A stretch of DNA of 64,000 nt, from positions 1-64,000 of the forward strand of contig JBDKRG010000018.1 in NCBI GenBank assembly GCA_039683515.1. The letters run 5' to 3'. Under the pieces are notes generated by a model, which saw only the letters and a program-made list of their open reading frames with translations, had not been told where the DNA came from and did no database searches. Shown in pieces: positions 42,659 to 51,606 of this stretch (the first letter of the stretch is position 1; each line of letters starts with the position of its first letter). This DNA is from JAJFUE01 sp039683515 (GTDB lineage Bacteria; Sumerlaeota; Sumerlaeia; MVZB01). Both the position numbers and the translations under genes were made by a program.

Positions 42659-43660
42659 TTATTTTGGTTTCTTCCACAGCGGCAGTTCTTCGGTTCCGGC
42701 GACGGCCAGGGGCATCTCGAACGCGGGGCTAAGTCCTCCGATCTCAACAAGGCGCAGCAGGTCCGGCGCCGTGACGACCTTGACGTTGGCCGGCAGCTCG
42801 TCGATGAAAAAGCGAAAGATGTCGGCCAGCCCGGGATTGAGCTCACCGCCAAGCCCCGAGTCCGTCTTGCTCATCAGCGACCAGCTGTGCAGCAGCATGA
42901 CGAGCACGTTGTGCTCGGGGCCTTGCGCGAAAAACTTTTCCATGTAGGCCAAGCCCTCCTCGACGCCGAAAACCCGGGCAAAGCCGGCATAGCGCGCCAG
43001 TCCCTTGCGCGGGTGCGGGTTCTCGAGGCAGCCGGTCGGGATTTCGATCAGGCCGTTGCTCCAGCGGAAAACCGGCAGGATCCCGGCGTCGGGGCCGTGC
43101 GGGTATTTCTCGCGGTGGCTCGTGACGGGATAATAATGATACGAGAGCCGCATCCCCTGCGCCTCGATCGCGCGCAGGATCGCCCGGTTATACCGGAACG
43201 CCCCGACGCGGCACGCCAGCGGCTTGCGGCCCGTCATGGCGACGAACGTCTCGACCGCGTAATCGACCACGAGGCGGGCGGCCTCGTCGTTGTACTGGTG
43301 CATCCCCCACGTCGGGTTGAGATAGCCGAGCCGGCTCCAGAAGTCCTCCGGGAGAAATTCCCGGTGGATGTGAAGCTGGAGGTCGTGGCCGCGGCTCAGA
43401 ATCTCGTGGGCGGCCTCCTCGATCGGCTGGCCGTGGCGGTTGCGCTCGAGCACGTCGAGGAAGAACGTGAACTTCACGCCGAACTCGTCGGCGATGTCCA
43501 TCATGCGGCCGATGCCGACCTCCCTGTCCCAGCCGGCGATGCGGCCCCAGATCAGCCGGTCCACATGATCGGCCGCGCCGATGGTCGGCATCGCCTCGAC
43601 GTCGACGGTGACGGCAAGGTATTTTTGCCCGCCGTCGCCGACGGGCGCTTTGTATGTCAT
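42659..43660 (-). CDS. Polysaccharide-deacetylase-like protein (WalW-like), paralog 2
   Basis: A 333-aa paralog of the protein at 21797. The same motifs appear in order: LAVTVDVEAMP near residue 14, GHDLQLHIHREFL near 85, RVGAFRYNRAILRAIEAQ near 155, GCLENPHPRKGL near 215 and VMLLHSWSLM near 245. Identity by eye is high across the central region. Two diverged copies on opposite strands of the same locus suggest deacetylation of two different sugars. There is no signal peptide. It converges on nothing close; the spacer to the acyltransferase at 43873 is 212 bases and divergent. Confidence 0.75.
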   Translation of the reverse strand: MTYKAPVGDGGQKYLAVTVDVEAMPTIGAADHVDRLIWGRIAGWDREVGIGRMMDIADEFGVKFTFFLDVLERNRHGQPIEEAAHEILSRGHDLQLHIHREFLPEDFWSRLGYLNPTWGMHQYNDEAARLVVDYAVETFVAMTGRKPLACRVGAFRYNRAILRAIEAQGMRLSYHYYPVTSHREKYPHGPDAGILPVFRWSNGLIEIPTGCLENPHPRKGLARYAGFARVFGVEEGLAYMEKFFAQGPEHNVLVMLLHSWSLMSKTDSGLGGELNPGLADIFRFFIDELPANVKVVTAPDLLRLVEIGGLSPAFEMPLAVAGTEELPLWKKPK

Positions 43661-43872
43661 GATGACCCCGCTCTTCTCCGGCCATGGCGAATCATGCCGT
43701 GTACGGCTTGCGCCCCAATATCGATCAATGCCGCGCCCAAATCAAGCGGGCATTGGCCCGGCGTTTGCCCGGCGCGGGGCGGGCCTCCTCCGCGCGGGCT
43801 CGAATTATTTCTTTCGGCCGGCCGGCCGTGTTGGGCCATAATCGTTGATGAAACCAACATAAGGCGAAAACG

Positions 43873-44439
43873 ATGATCGCAAACGACGTCATCCTCGGGG
43901 CGAACGTGACCATCCATCATCCGGAGCAGGTCAACCTCTACGGCTGCGAAATCGGCGACAACACCAAAATCGGGTCGTTCGTCGAGATCCGGCGCCAGGT
44001 CAAGGTCGGCCGCAACGTCAAGATCCAGGCCTTCGCGTTCATCCCCGAAGGCGTCACGATCGAGGACGGCGTCTTCATCGGCCCGCACGCCTGCTTCACG
44101 AACGACCGCTACCCGAGGGCCGTCGATGAACACGGCGACCTGCTCGAGCCCGGCGACTGGGAAATCGTCCCGACGGTGGTCAGGCGCGGCGCCAACATCG
44201 GCGCCAACGCCACGATCATCTGCGGCGTCACCATCGGCGAGTTCGCCCTGGTCGGAGCCGGCGCCGTCGTCACGCGCGACGTGCCGCCGTACGCGGTCGT
44301 CTGCGGCGTGCCCGCGCGCGTCACCGGCGACGTCCGCGCCCCCGCGCCCGAACCCACACCCATGCCCAACGGAGAACCCTACCGTGATCCCCTTCGTCGA
44401 CCTCAAGACGCAGTACGCCAGCCTGAAACCGCAGGTTGA
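43873..44439 (+). CDS. Left-handed beta-helix N-acetyltransferase (WbpD/WlbB-like)
   Basis: A 188-aa hexapeptide-repeat enzyme: repeated [I/V]G-x-[N/F] turns run from about residue 5 to 150 (ILGANVTIHH, IGDNTKIGSFVEI, VGRNVKIQAF, IGANATIICGVTIG), with the catalytic-type HACFTNDRYPRA near 72. This pattern matches WlbB/WbpD, which N-acetylates UDP-2-acetamido-3-amino-glucuronic acid. The gene overlaps the DegT aminotransferase gene by 56 bases, and the aminotransferase performs the preceding step. Together they indicate a 2,3-diacetamido sugar. Confidence 0.85.
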   Translation: MIANDVILGANVTIHHPEQVNLYGCEIGDNTKIGSFVEIRRQVKVGRNVKIQAFAFIPEGVTIEDGVFIGPHACFTNDRYPRAVDEHGDLLEPGDWEIVPTVVRRGANIGANATIICGVTIGEFALVGAGAVVTRDVPPYAVVCGVPARVTGDVRAPAPEPTPMPNGEPYRDPLRRPQDAVRQPETAG

Positions 44440-45505
44440 CGCCGCCATCGGCCGCGTGCTCGAGAACTCGAGCTTCACCCTGGGGCCGGAGGTGGCCGCC
44501 TTCGAGCAGGAGTTCGCCGCCTGCTGCCAGGCGCGCCACGCGATCGGCGTCAACTCCGGCACGAGCGCCCTGCACCTGGCCCTGCTGGCCGCGGGGATCG
44601 GCCCCGGCGACGAGGTCATCGCCCCCTCGATGACGTTCGTGGCCACGACGGCCGCGATCGTCTACAGCGGGGCGCGGCCGGTCCTCGTCGACATCGACCC
44701 CGACTCCCGCACGATCGACCCCGGCCTCATCGAGCGGGCCGTCACCCGGCGCACCAAGGCGATCGTGCCGGTCCATCTCTACGGCCAGCCCGCCGACATG
44801 GACCCGATCCTGGAGATCGCCCGCCACCGCGGGCTGATCGTGATCGAGGACGCCTGCCAGGCCCACGGCGCCGAATACAAGGGGCGCCGGGTCGGGTCGA
44901 TCGGCGACCTCGGCTGCTTCAGTTTTTACCCGGGCAAGAACCTGGGCGCCTACGGCGAAGGCGGGGCGGTCACGACGAACAACGACCGGTTCGACGCCAC
45001 GATCCGCATGCTGCGCGACTGGGGCGCGGCGCGCAAATACCACCACGAACTGAAGGGCTACAATTACCGGATGGAAGGGATCCAGGGCGCCATCCTGCGC
45101 GTCAAGCTCCCGCACCTCGAAAGCTGGACCGAGGCGCGCCGGGCCCACGCCGCCCGCTACGACGCGCTTTTTGCCGGCTCCGCAGAAGTGCAAACCCCCA
45201 GTCCCATGGCTTACGCGCGGCATGTCTACCACATTTACGGGATCCGCGTGGCCCGGCGCGAACCGCTCCAGAGAGCCTTGCAGGAGCGCGGGATCGCGAC
45301 CGGAATCCACTACCCGATCCCGGTCCACCTGAGCGGGGCTTACGCGGATCTCGGCTACAAGCGCGGCGATTTGCCCGTGACCGAACAACTGGCCGACGAG
45401 GAACTCTCGCTGCCGATGTATCCGGAGCTGACCGGGGAGCAGGTTCAAGCGGTCGCCGAAGCGGTCCTCGACGGGATCGGGCAAGAAGCCCGATGCGGTG
45501 ATTAG
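44384..45505 (+). CDS. DegT/DnrJ/EryC1/StrS sugar aminotransferase (WbpE-like)
   Basis: A 373-aa PLP-dependent enzyme that aminates a keto nucleotide sugar. GVNSGTSALHLALLA near residue 57 binds the cofactor phosphate, ALVPVHLYGQ-type VPVHLYGQPADM lies near 128, EDACQAHGAEYKG near 158, and the PLP lysine is in FSFYPGKNLGAYGEGG near 188. GTG 44384 has GGAG 9 nt upstream and lies inside the 3' end of the acyltransferase gene, so the two are coupled. The stop codon at 45505 touches the second MITE-like element. Confidence 0.9.
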   Translation: MIPFVDLKTQYASLKPQVDAAIGRVLENSSFTLGPEVAAFEQEFAACCQARHAIGVNSGTSALHLALLAAGIGPGDEVIAPSMTFVATTAAIVYSGARPVLVDIDPDSRTIDPGLIERAVTRRTKAIVPVHLYGQPADMDPILEIARHRGLIVIEDACQAHGAEYKGRRVGSIGDLGCFSFYPGKNLGAYGEGGAVTTNNDRFDATIRMLRDWGAARKYHHELKGYNYRMEGIQGAILRVKLPHLESWTEARRAHAARYDALFAGSAEVQTPSPMAYARHVYHIYGIRVARREPLQRALQERGIATGIHYPIPVHLSGAYADLGYKRGDLPVTEQLADEELSLPMYPELTGEQVQAVAEAVLDGIGQEARCGD

Positions 45506-45633
45506 CGTGAGAATGGCCGGCGGGGGCGCCGGCCCCACATCGAAAACAGCTATTCCGTATCGAACAGCTCATCGCACTGTGGCGCCGGCGCCCTCGCCGG
45601 CGGTCCCTATTGCCCGAAAACTTTTTTCACTCG
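45505..45633 (+). repeat. MITE/REP-like palindromic element, copy 2
   Basis: A 129-bp copy in the opposite orientation to 14819-14944. Terminal inverted repeats (GGCCGGCGGGGGCGCCGGCC and the complement of 45580-45601) and the inner AGCTATTC/GAACAGCT stem are both kept, with one mismatch. It begins at the last base of the aminotransferase stop and ends 3 bases before the stop of the epimerase gene. Confidence 0.88.
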
Positions 45634-45635
45634 CT

Positions 45636-46763
45636 CTAAATCCGCTCGGCCAGCTTTTCGGCGATCCGGTGGCAGGCCTTGCCGTCGCCGAACGGGTTGT
45701 GGGCCCGGCGCATCGATTCGTAGGCGTCGCGGTCGTCCATGAGCCGCACGGCTTCCGAGACGATCTTCTCGGCGTCGGTGCCGACGAGGCGCGCCGTGCC
45801 CGCCTCGACCGCCTCGGGCCGCTCGGTCGTCTCGCGCATGACGAGGACCGGCTTGCCCAGGTGCGGCGCCTCTTCCTGAACCCCGCCCGAGTCGCTCAGC
45901 AGGAAGTAGCACTGGTCCATCGCCCACACGAACGGCTTGTAATCCTGAGGCTTGATGAGGTGGATGTTCTTCCGCCCGCCGAGGAGCCGGTGGACCGGCT
46001 CCTGCACGTTCGGGTTGAGGTGGACGGGGTAGACGAATTCGTGTTGCGGGTAGCGCTCGGCCAGCTCGGCGATCGCCTTGCAGATCGACTCGAAGCCGGC
46101 GCCGAAATTCTCGCGCCGGTGGCCGGTGATCAGCACTAGCCGCCGCTCGTCGCCAAACGTCTCCTCGGGGAAGCCCTTGGGTCGCGGCGGCGGGTCGCGC
46201 CGGACCATGTCGACCACGATCTGCAGCGCGTCGATGACCGTGTTGCCGGTCACGAACACGTCCTTGCTCGGGATCTCCTCGGCCAGCAGGTTGCGCCGCG
46301 CCTGTTCCGTCGGCGCGAAATGCAGGTCCGCGATCGGCGTCACGAGCCGACGGTTCATCTCCTCGGGATACGGCGCGAACTTGTCGCCCGTGCGCAGGCC
46401 CGCCTCGACGTGGCCGACCGGGATGCGCTGGTAATACGCCGCCAGCGCCGCCGCGAACGCGGTCGTCGTGTCCCCCTGCACGATCACGCAGTCGGGGCGC
46501 TCCTCGGCGAACGCCTTCTCCATCGCCTTGAGGACGGCGACGGTCACGTCGGTCAGCGTCTGCGACGGTTTCATGAGGTTGAAGTCGCGGTCGGCCTTGA
46601 GGCCGAAGATCTCCATCACCTGGTCGAGCATCTGCCGGTGCTGGGCCGTGGCCCAGATGAGCGGCTTGAATTCCCCGGGCCGGCGGGCCAGCTCGAGATA
46701 AAGCGGGGCCAGCTTGATCGCCTCGGGCCGGGTGCCGAATACAAGCGCGATGCTTCGAACCAT
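45636..46763 (-). CDS. wecB: UDP-N-acetylglucosamine 2-epimerase family, copy 2 (WecB/WbpI-type)
   Basis: A 375-aa non-hydrolysing epimerase: LVFGTRPEAIKLAPLYL at the N-terminus, VQGDTTTAFAAALAAYY near 90, HVEAGLRTGDKFAPYPEEMNR near 110, GHRRENFG near 210 and LSDSGGVQEEAPHLGKP near 285. It is closer to the classical WecB pattern than copy 1. Because it adjoins the WbpE/WbpD-like pair it could act as WbpI on the 2,3-diacetamido sugar. ATG 46763 has GGAG upstream. It converges on the aminotransferase gene. Confidence 0.92.
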   Translation of the reverse strand: MVRSIALVFGTRPEAIKLAPLYLELARRPGEFKPLIWATAQHRQMLDQVMEIFGLKADRDFNLMKPSQTLTDVTVAVLKAMEKAFAEERPDCVIVQGDTTTAFAAALAAYYQRIPVGHVEAGLRTGDKFAPYPEEMNRRLVTPIADLHFAPTEQARRNLLAEEIPSKDVFVTGNTVIDALQIVVDMVRRDPPPRPKGFPEETFGDERRLVLITGHRRENFGAGFESICKAIAELAERYPQHEFVYPVHLNPNVQEPVHRLLGGRKNIHLIKPQDYKPFVWAMDQCYFLLSDSGGVQEEAPHLGKPVLVMRETTERPEAVEAGTARLVGTDAEKIVSEAVRLMDDRDAYESMRRAHNPFGDGKACHRIAEKLAERI

Positions 46764-46848
46764 GATGAGCAAACTCCACGACAAGATCGTTGCCAGTATA
46801 GGTTACCCGCTTACTTGAAACCAGCCGGAATTTCAAAAGACAAATCAG

Positions 46849-46948
46849 AATACTTATCTCACAGAGACACAGAGAGACAGAGCACACAGTGAAAATCCTG
46901 GATTCAAAAATCCGAATTCTCCGTGCTCTCTGTGTCTCTGTGAGAAAG
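46849..46948. repeat. Long inverted repeat of ACAGAGACAC words
   Basis: Arms AATACTTA-TCTCACAGAGACACAGAGAG (46849-46876) and its near-exact complement (46926-46952) flank a loop of about 50 bases that contains a smaller GGATT/AATCC hairpin. It lies between two minus-strand genes and may act as a terminator or mobile hairpin. Confidence 0.8.
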
Positions 46949-46952
46949 TATT

Positions 46953-47672
46953 TTATCTGGACCGCATCGCCACATTGATCGTTTGAACAAGCGCCCGCGC
47001 GGCCGATTTCCACAGCTTCCATTTGACGATCGACACCGAGCCGGTCCGCCGGCCGCGATGCGGCACGACGGCGTTGTCGATGCGGCAACCGCGCCGCGCG
47101 CACAGCCCGGAGATGATCACGTTGGGCGCGAACGCGTCGTCTGGAATCGCGGGCAATATTTCCGCGAGCGCCTCGGCGCGCATCAGCCGGTAGGGCGTGT
47201 TCACGTCGTCGACGCCGGGCTTGAACAGCAGCCGCACCGCGAGGCGGGAGACTTGCGAAATCAACTTGCGCCCGAGGCTCTGCTCGCGCCCCCCGCGCGC
47301 GCCGAACAAAAAATCAAAATCCTCGCGCCGGCCCCACAGCTCCGGGAACGACTCGGCCGGCATCTCGTCGTCGCTGTCGGTCTGGAACACCCACGCTCCC
47401 TCGGCGACCGCGCGCCGGTAACCCATCAGGATCGTCGGCCCGTGGCCCGAGTTCGGCTTGTCGACGATTTCGATTTTCGGGTTGTTCGCGAACGGCTCGA
47501 GCGCCCGGGCCGTCCTGTCGCGCGAGCCGTCGTTCAGGACGAGCATCTTATAATCGGGGACGGTTCGCTCCAGGACCTCGGCCCACTGCCTCACCACGCC
47601 GGCGATACAATCCTCTTCATTGTAAACCGGCATCACCAGGACGAGTTCGTGCTGTTTCTTTTGATCGATCAT
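46953..47672 (-). CDS. GT2 family glycosyltransferase
   Basis: A 239-aa single-domain enzyme with LVLVMPVYNEEDCI near residue 9, VLNDGSRDRT near 45 and FQTDSDDEMPAE near 92 (metal site). The short length and single domain fit polyprenyl-phosphate-sugar synthases or simple transferases. ATG 47672 was chosen because the longer frame starts from TTG inside an ATCCGCA repeat. It lies 21 bases downstream of the flavoprotein gene on the same strand. Confidence 0.87.
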   Translation of the reverse strand: MIDQKKQHELVLVMPVYNEEDCIAGVVRQWAEVLERTVPDYKMLVLNDGSRDRTARALEPFANNPKIEIVDKPNSGHGPTILMGYRRAVAEGAWVFQTDSDDEMPAESFPELWGRREDFDFLFGARGGREQSLGRKLISQVSRLAVRLLFKPGVDDVNTPYRLMRAEALAEILPAIPDDAFAPNVIISGLCARRGCRIDNAVVPHRGRRTGSVSIVKWKLWKSAARALVQTINVAMRSR

Positions 47673-47693
47673 GAAATCCGCAATCCGCAATCT

Positions 47694-49088
47694 CTACAGC
47701 CAATCTTTGCCGTAAACCGGATGCATCTGGTTGACGACCGCCGGGAACCAGAGCGTCAGCTCGGGCGAGCCGTAGAGGAGCCGGTTGACCACCTCGCAGC
47801 CCTGCATGAGGCTGTGGTCCATGTTGCTGACTTCGTACTTCCACGCGCCGAACCGCCCGCGCGAATAGATGCCGTGCCGCTCGAGCTCGGGGAGGATCCG
47901 GTGCAGCGCCTCGTCGCGCCCCAGGGCCGGCGTCGGGTAGGCGCGCTCGACCCGCCGCGTCCACGTGTGGTGCACGTCGCTTCGCTTTTCGATCAGCCCG
48001 GTCGCGATCATCCCCTGCACCACCTCGTCAGTGACCGCATCCGCGTCGACCGGCTTGGCCGGCGACTCGGAGACCTCGCCCATGAGCGACCAGTAACGGT
48101 CGATGTCGGGGACGTTGCTCGGGCTGTAATTGCTGAACAACGTGACGCGGAAGCACGGGTTGACCGCTTCGGGGAAATACATCCAGCACTTCGTCGCCAG
48201 ATCGGGCGCGGGCTTGCCGTTCAGCCCCACGCCGACGACGTGGACGCTCGAGTATTTGAGGCTCTCGGCCGGCGCGCGCAGCTCGGCGAGGTCGCTCATC
48301 GCGATCAGCTCGTCCAGAGGCATCGTCGTGATCAACGCGTCGTAGCCGACCTGGACGCCGTCCTCAAACGTGACGGTGCGACGCTTCGAGTCGACGCGGA
48401 TCGCGCGCTGGCTGAAGTGCAGTTTCTCTTGCGGCAAGCCGCCGGCCACCGCGCGCCAGATCGCGCCCGTGCCGCCGAATTTCGGGAACCGGAACGTGTT
48501 GTTCGGGCCCCACGAGACGTTGTCCTGCTTCATCACGACCGACTCGGCGATTTTGTTCAGGTCGGGCATCGCCACCCGGTCGCCGATCCACCCGGTCGCG
48601 AGCCGGCTGGGCGGGTAGGCCCAGACCTTGAAGTTGTACGGGAGCATGAACAGCTCGGCGAGCCCCTCGCCAAAGCTGCGGCGAATGAATTCCTCAAAGT
48701 TGGCCGGGCGCCGTCCGTCGGCGCAATGCACCGCGAGCAGCCCCTTGAGGCAGCGCAGGCAATCCTCAGGCGGCAGCCGGTGGATGTTGTACTGGAACGG
48801 ATACGGGACCCACGCGCCGGCGATGCGGATCCAGCTTTCGCGCTCGTGGTCGATCCAGCCGCCCTCGCCGAGCGCCTCGTCCATCACGCTGTCGAACGTG
48901 CCGTAATGCGAAAACATCACGTGCCCGCCGATGTCCCACGTGAAGCCGTGCTCATCGGTTTCGCTGCGCGAGAGCCCGCCCGGGCCGCCCTCGGCTTCCC
49001 ACAGCTCCCAGTCCTGATGCCCCGCATCAACAAGCCGCCGCGCCGCCCCCAGCCCCGCCGGCCCCGCGCCAAGAATGAGGATCTTCAT
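47694..49088 (-). CDS. FAD-dependent oxidoreductase, UDP-galactopyranose-mutase-like, copy 2
   Basis: A 464-aa flavoprotein beginning ILILGAGPAGLGAARRL, then ELWEAEGGPGGLSRS and FTWDIGGHVMFSHYGTFD, with the active-site-type region WVPYPFQYNIHRLP near 105 seen in UDP-galactopyranose mutases. The mid-region has LITTMPLDELIAM near 240, and the C-terminal GRFGAWKYEVSNMDHSLMQG matches the same group. It may make a furanose or reduce a related sugar nucleotide. It is only partly similar to the protein at 36821. ATG 49088 is preferred over an upstream Met. Confidence 0.85.
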   Translation of the reverse strand: MKILILGAGPAGLGAARRLVDAGHQDWELWEAEGGPGGLSRSETDEHGFTWDIGGHVMFSHYGTFDSVMDEALGEGGWIDHERESWIRIAGAWVPYPFQYNIHRLPPEDCLRCLKGLLAVHCADGRRPANFEEFIRRSFGEGLAELFMLPYNFKVWAYPPSRLATGWIGDRVAMPDLNKIAESVVMKQDNVSWGPNNTFRFPKFGGTGAIWRAVAGGLPQEKLHFSQRAIRVDSKRRTVTFEDGVQVGYDALITTMPLDELIAMSDLAELRAPAESLKYSSVHVVGVGLNGKPAPDLATKCWMYFPEAVNPCFRVTLFSNYSPSNVPDIDRYWSLMGEVSESPAKPVDADAVTDEVVQGMIATGLIEKRSDVHHTWTRRVERAYPTPALGRDEALHRILPELERHGIYSRGRFGAWKYEVSNMDHSLMQGCEVVNRLLYGSPELTLWFPAVVNQMHPVYGKDWL

Positions 49089-49210
49089 GCGAATCCTTTG
49101 CCTGAGAGGTAGGTCGGGCCTCACGCCCGACATTCACCAGATTATACAACCCCCTGTCGGCCATCAAGAAAGCAATCAAAATGCATGGAATCGGGTCGGG
49201 ATCCGACCGC

Positions 49211-49966
49211 TTAAAAAAGATCGCCCAGGAGGGACAGAACCATCCAGACGGGAGCCGTGACGATAATCCCGATATCCGCAACAATCGTCACGGGCGTTTC
49301 CGCGATGATCAGCGCGTTGCCGACATACCGCTCGCTTCGAAACCTCGGCTGCTCGATTGGAACCATCAGGAATCGCGCGGAGGGGTCGAACAACTGCTCC
49401 TTCTTGTCTATATGAAGCGATTGCGCGATTTGGGGATTGGCGCTCTGGCGATCCGGCCAATAAGGCACGATTAAAACCGGTAAGCTTTGTGTCGTACCCG
49501 TGGATGGAGAATTTGTGTACGAGTTTTGATGCGGAATACCTGCGCGCCCGATTACCCTCGGCCCATCCGTATTTTTCAACCGTTTCCCGCGTCGGTACAT
49601 TTCTTTCGAATAAACAAGCCGGCCGATCTTATCCTGGCAGGCTTTATCGTTCGTCACATCCGCCAGAACGTCGTCAGCGGTCCTTTTATCGCCCTGATAG
49701 GTATATTCGGATACCAATTTGTCATCGACCGGTATGGCGTAATGATATTCGATGGATTTTCCGATCATGGGAAAAGACCGCGTCCTGTAACTCAGGTCCA
49801 AGTACCGCTGCGAGCCGGCCGGCTGCTTCGGATCGATGCCGACACCTTCGATGAATGGACAGCAGAGGGTTTTCTGATCGAATGGATCCCAGTTATAAAA
49901 CGTGCAGCCCTGAAGCAGGAAGCCGATGAGGATCAAGAATGTTAATGAGATGCGAAATGGAACCAT
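49211..49966 (-). CDS. Lipoprotein of unknown function
   Basis: A 251-aa protein with a lipobox (FLLQGCTF, Cys near residue 21), so probably anchored in the envelope. The mature part contains paired Cys (TLCCPF) and many Tyr/Asp/Lys residues. The C-terminal 40 residues are hydrophobic (ALIIAETPVTIVADIGIIV, then WMVLSLLGDLF). I do not recognise a family. Base composition is A+T-richer than that of the glycan genes next to it. It stands alone between the flavoprotein gene and fumC on the same strand. Confidence 0.65.
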   Translation of the reverse strand: MVPFRISLTFLILIGFLLQGCTFYNWDPFDQKTLCCPFIEGVGIDPKQPAGSQRYLDLSYRTRSFPMIGKSIEYHYAIPVDDKLVSEYTYQGDKRTADDVLADVTNDKACQDKIGRLVYSKEMYRRGKRLKNTDGPRVIGRAGIPHQNSYTNSPSTGTTQSLPVLIVPYWPDRQSANPQIAQSLHIDKKEQLFDPSARFLMVPIEQPRFRSERYVGNALIIAETPVTIVADIGIIVTAPVWMVLSLLGDLF

Positions 49967-50105
49967 GTGAATACGACTTTAAGCGGCAAACTAAAGTTTG
50001 AACTCCGAACCGAAATTCCGCCGGCTAAAGTGGGGGATTAAAAAAAGGACGCAGGGAGTTTGAAATCTCTCTGCGCCCTCTGCGGCTCTGCGGTTCAATC
50101 GATTC

Positions 50106-51500
<1,395 letters not shown>

Positions 51501-51606
51501 GGTTATGTGCTCCTGCGGTCTGGTGTTACAAATCCGACCGACGATGTTACGGATTTTTAAATGAAGAGTCCCTAAAAAATATTCGCCCAATTCGGCATCT
51601 CCATTC

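Noticed and set aside
43661..43872. Spacer between the deacetylase and acyltransferase genes
   Set aside because: Looked for promoter pairs, small genes and repeats; nothing convincing was seen.
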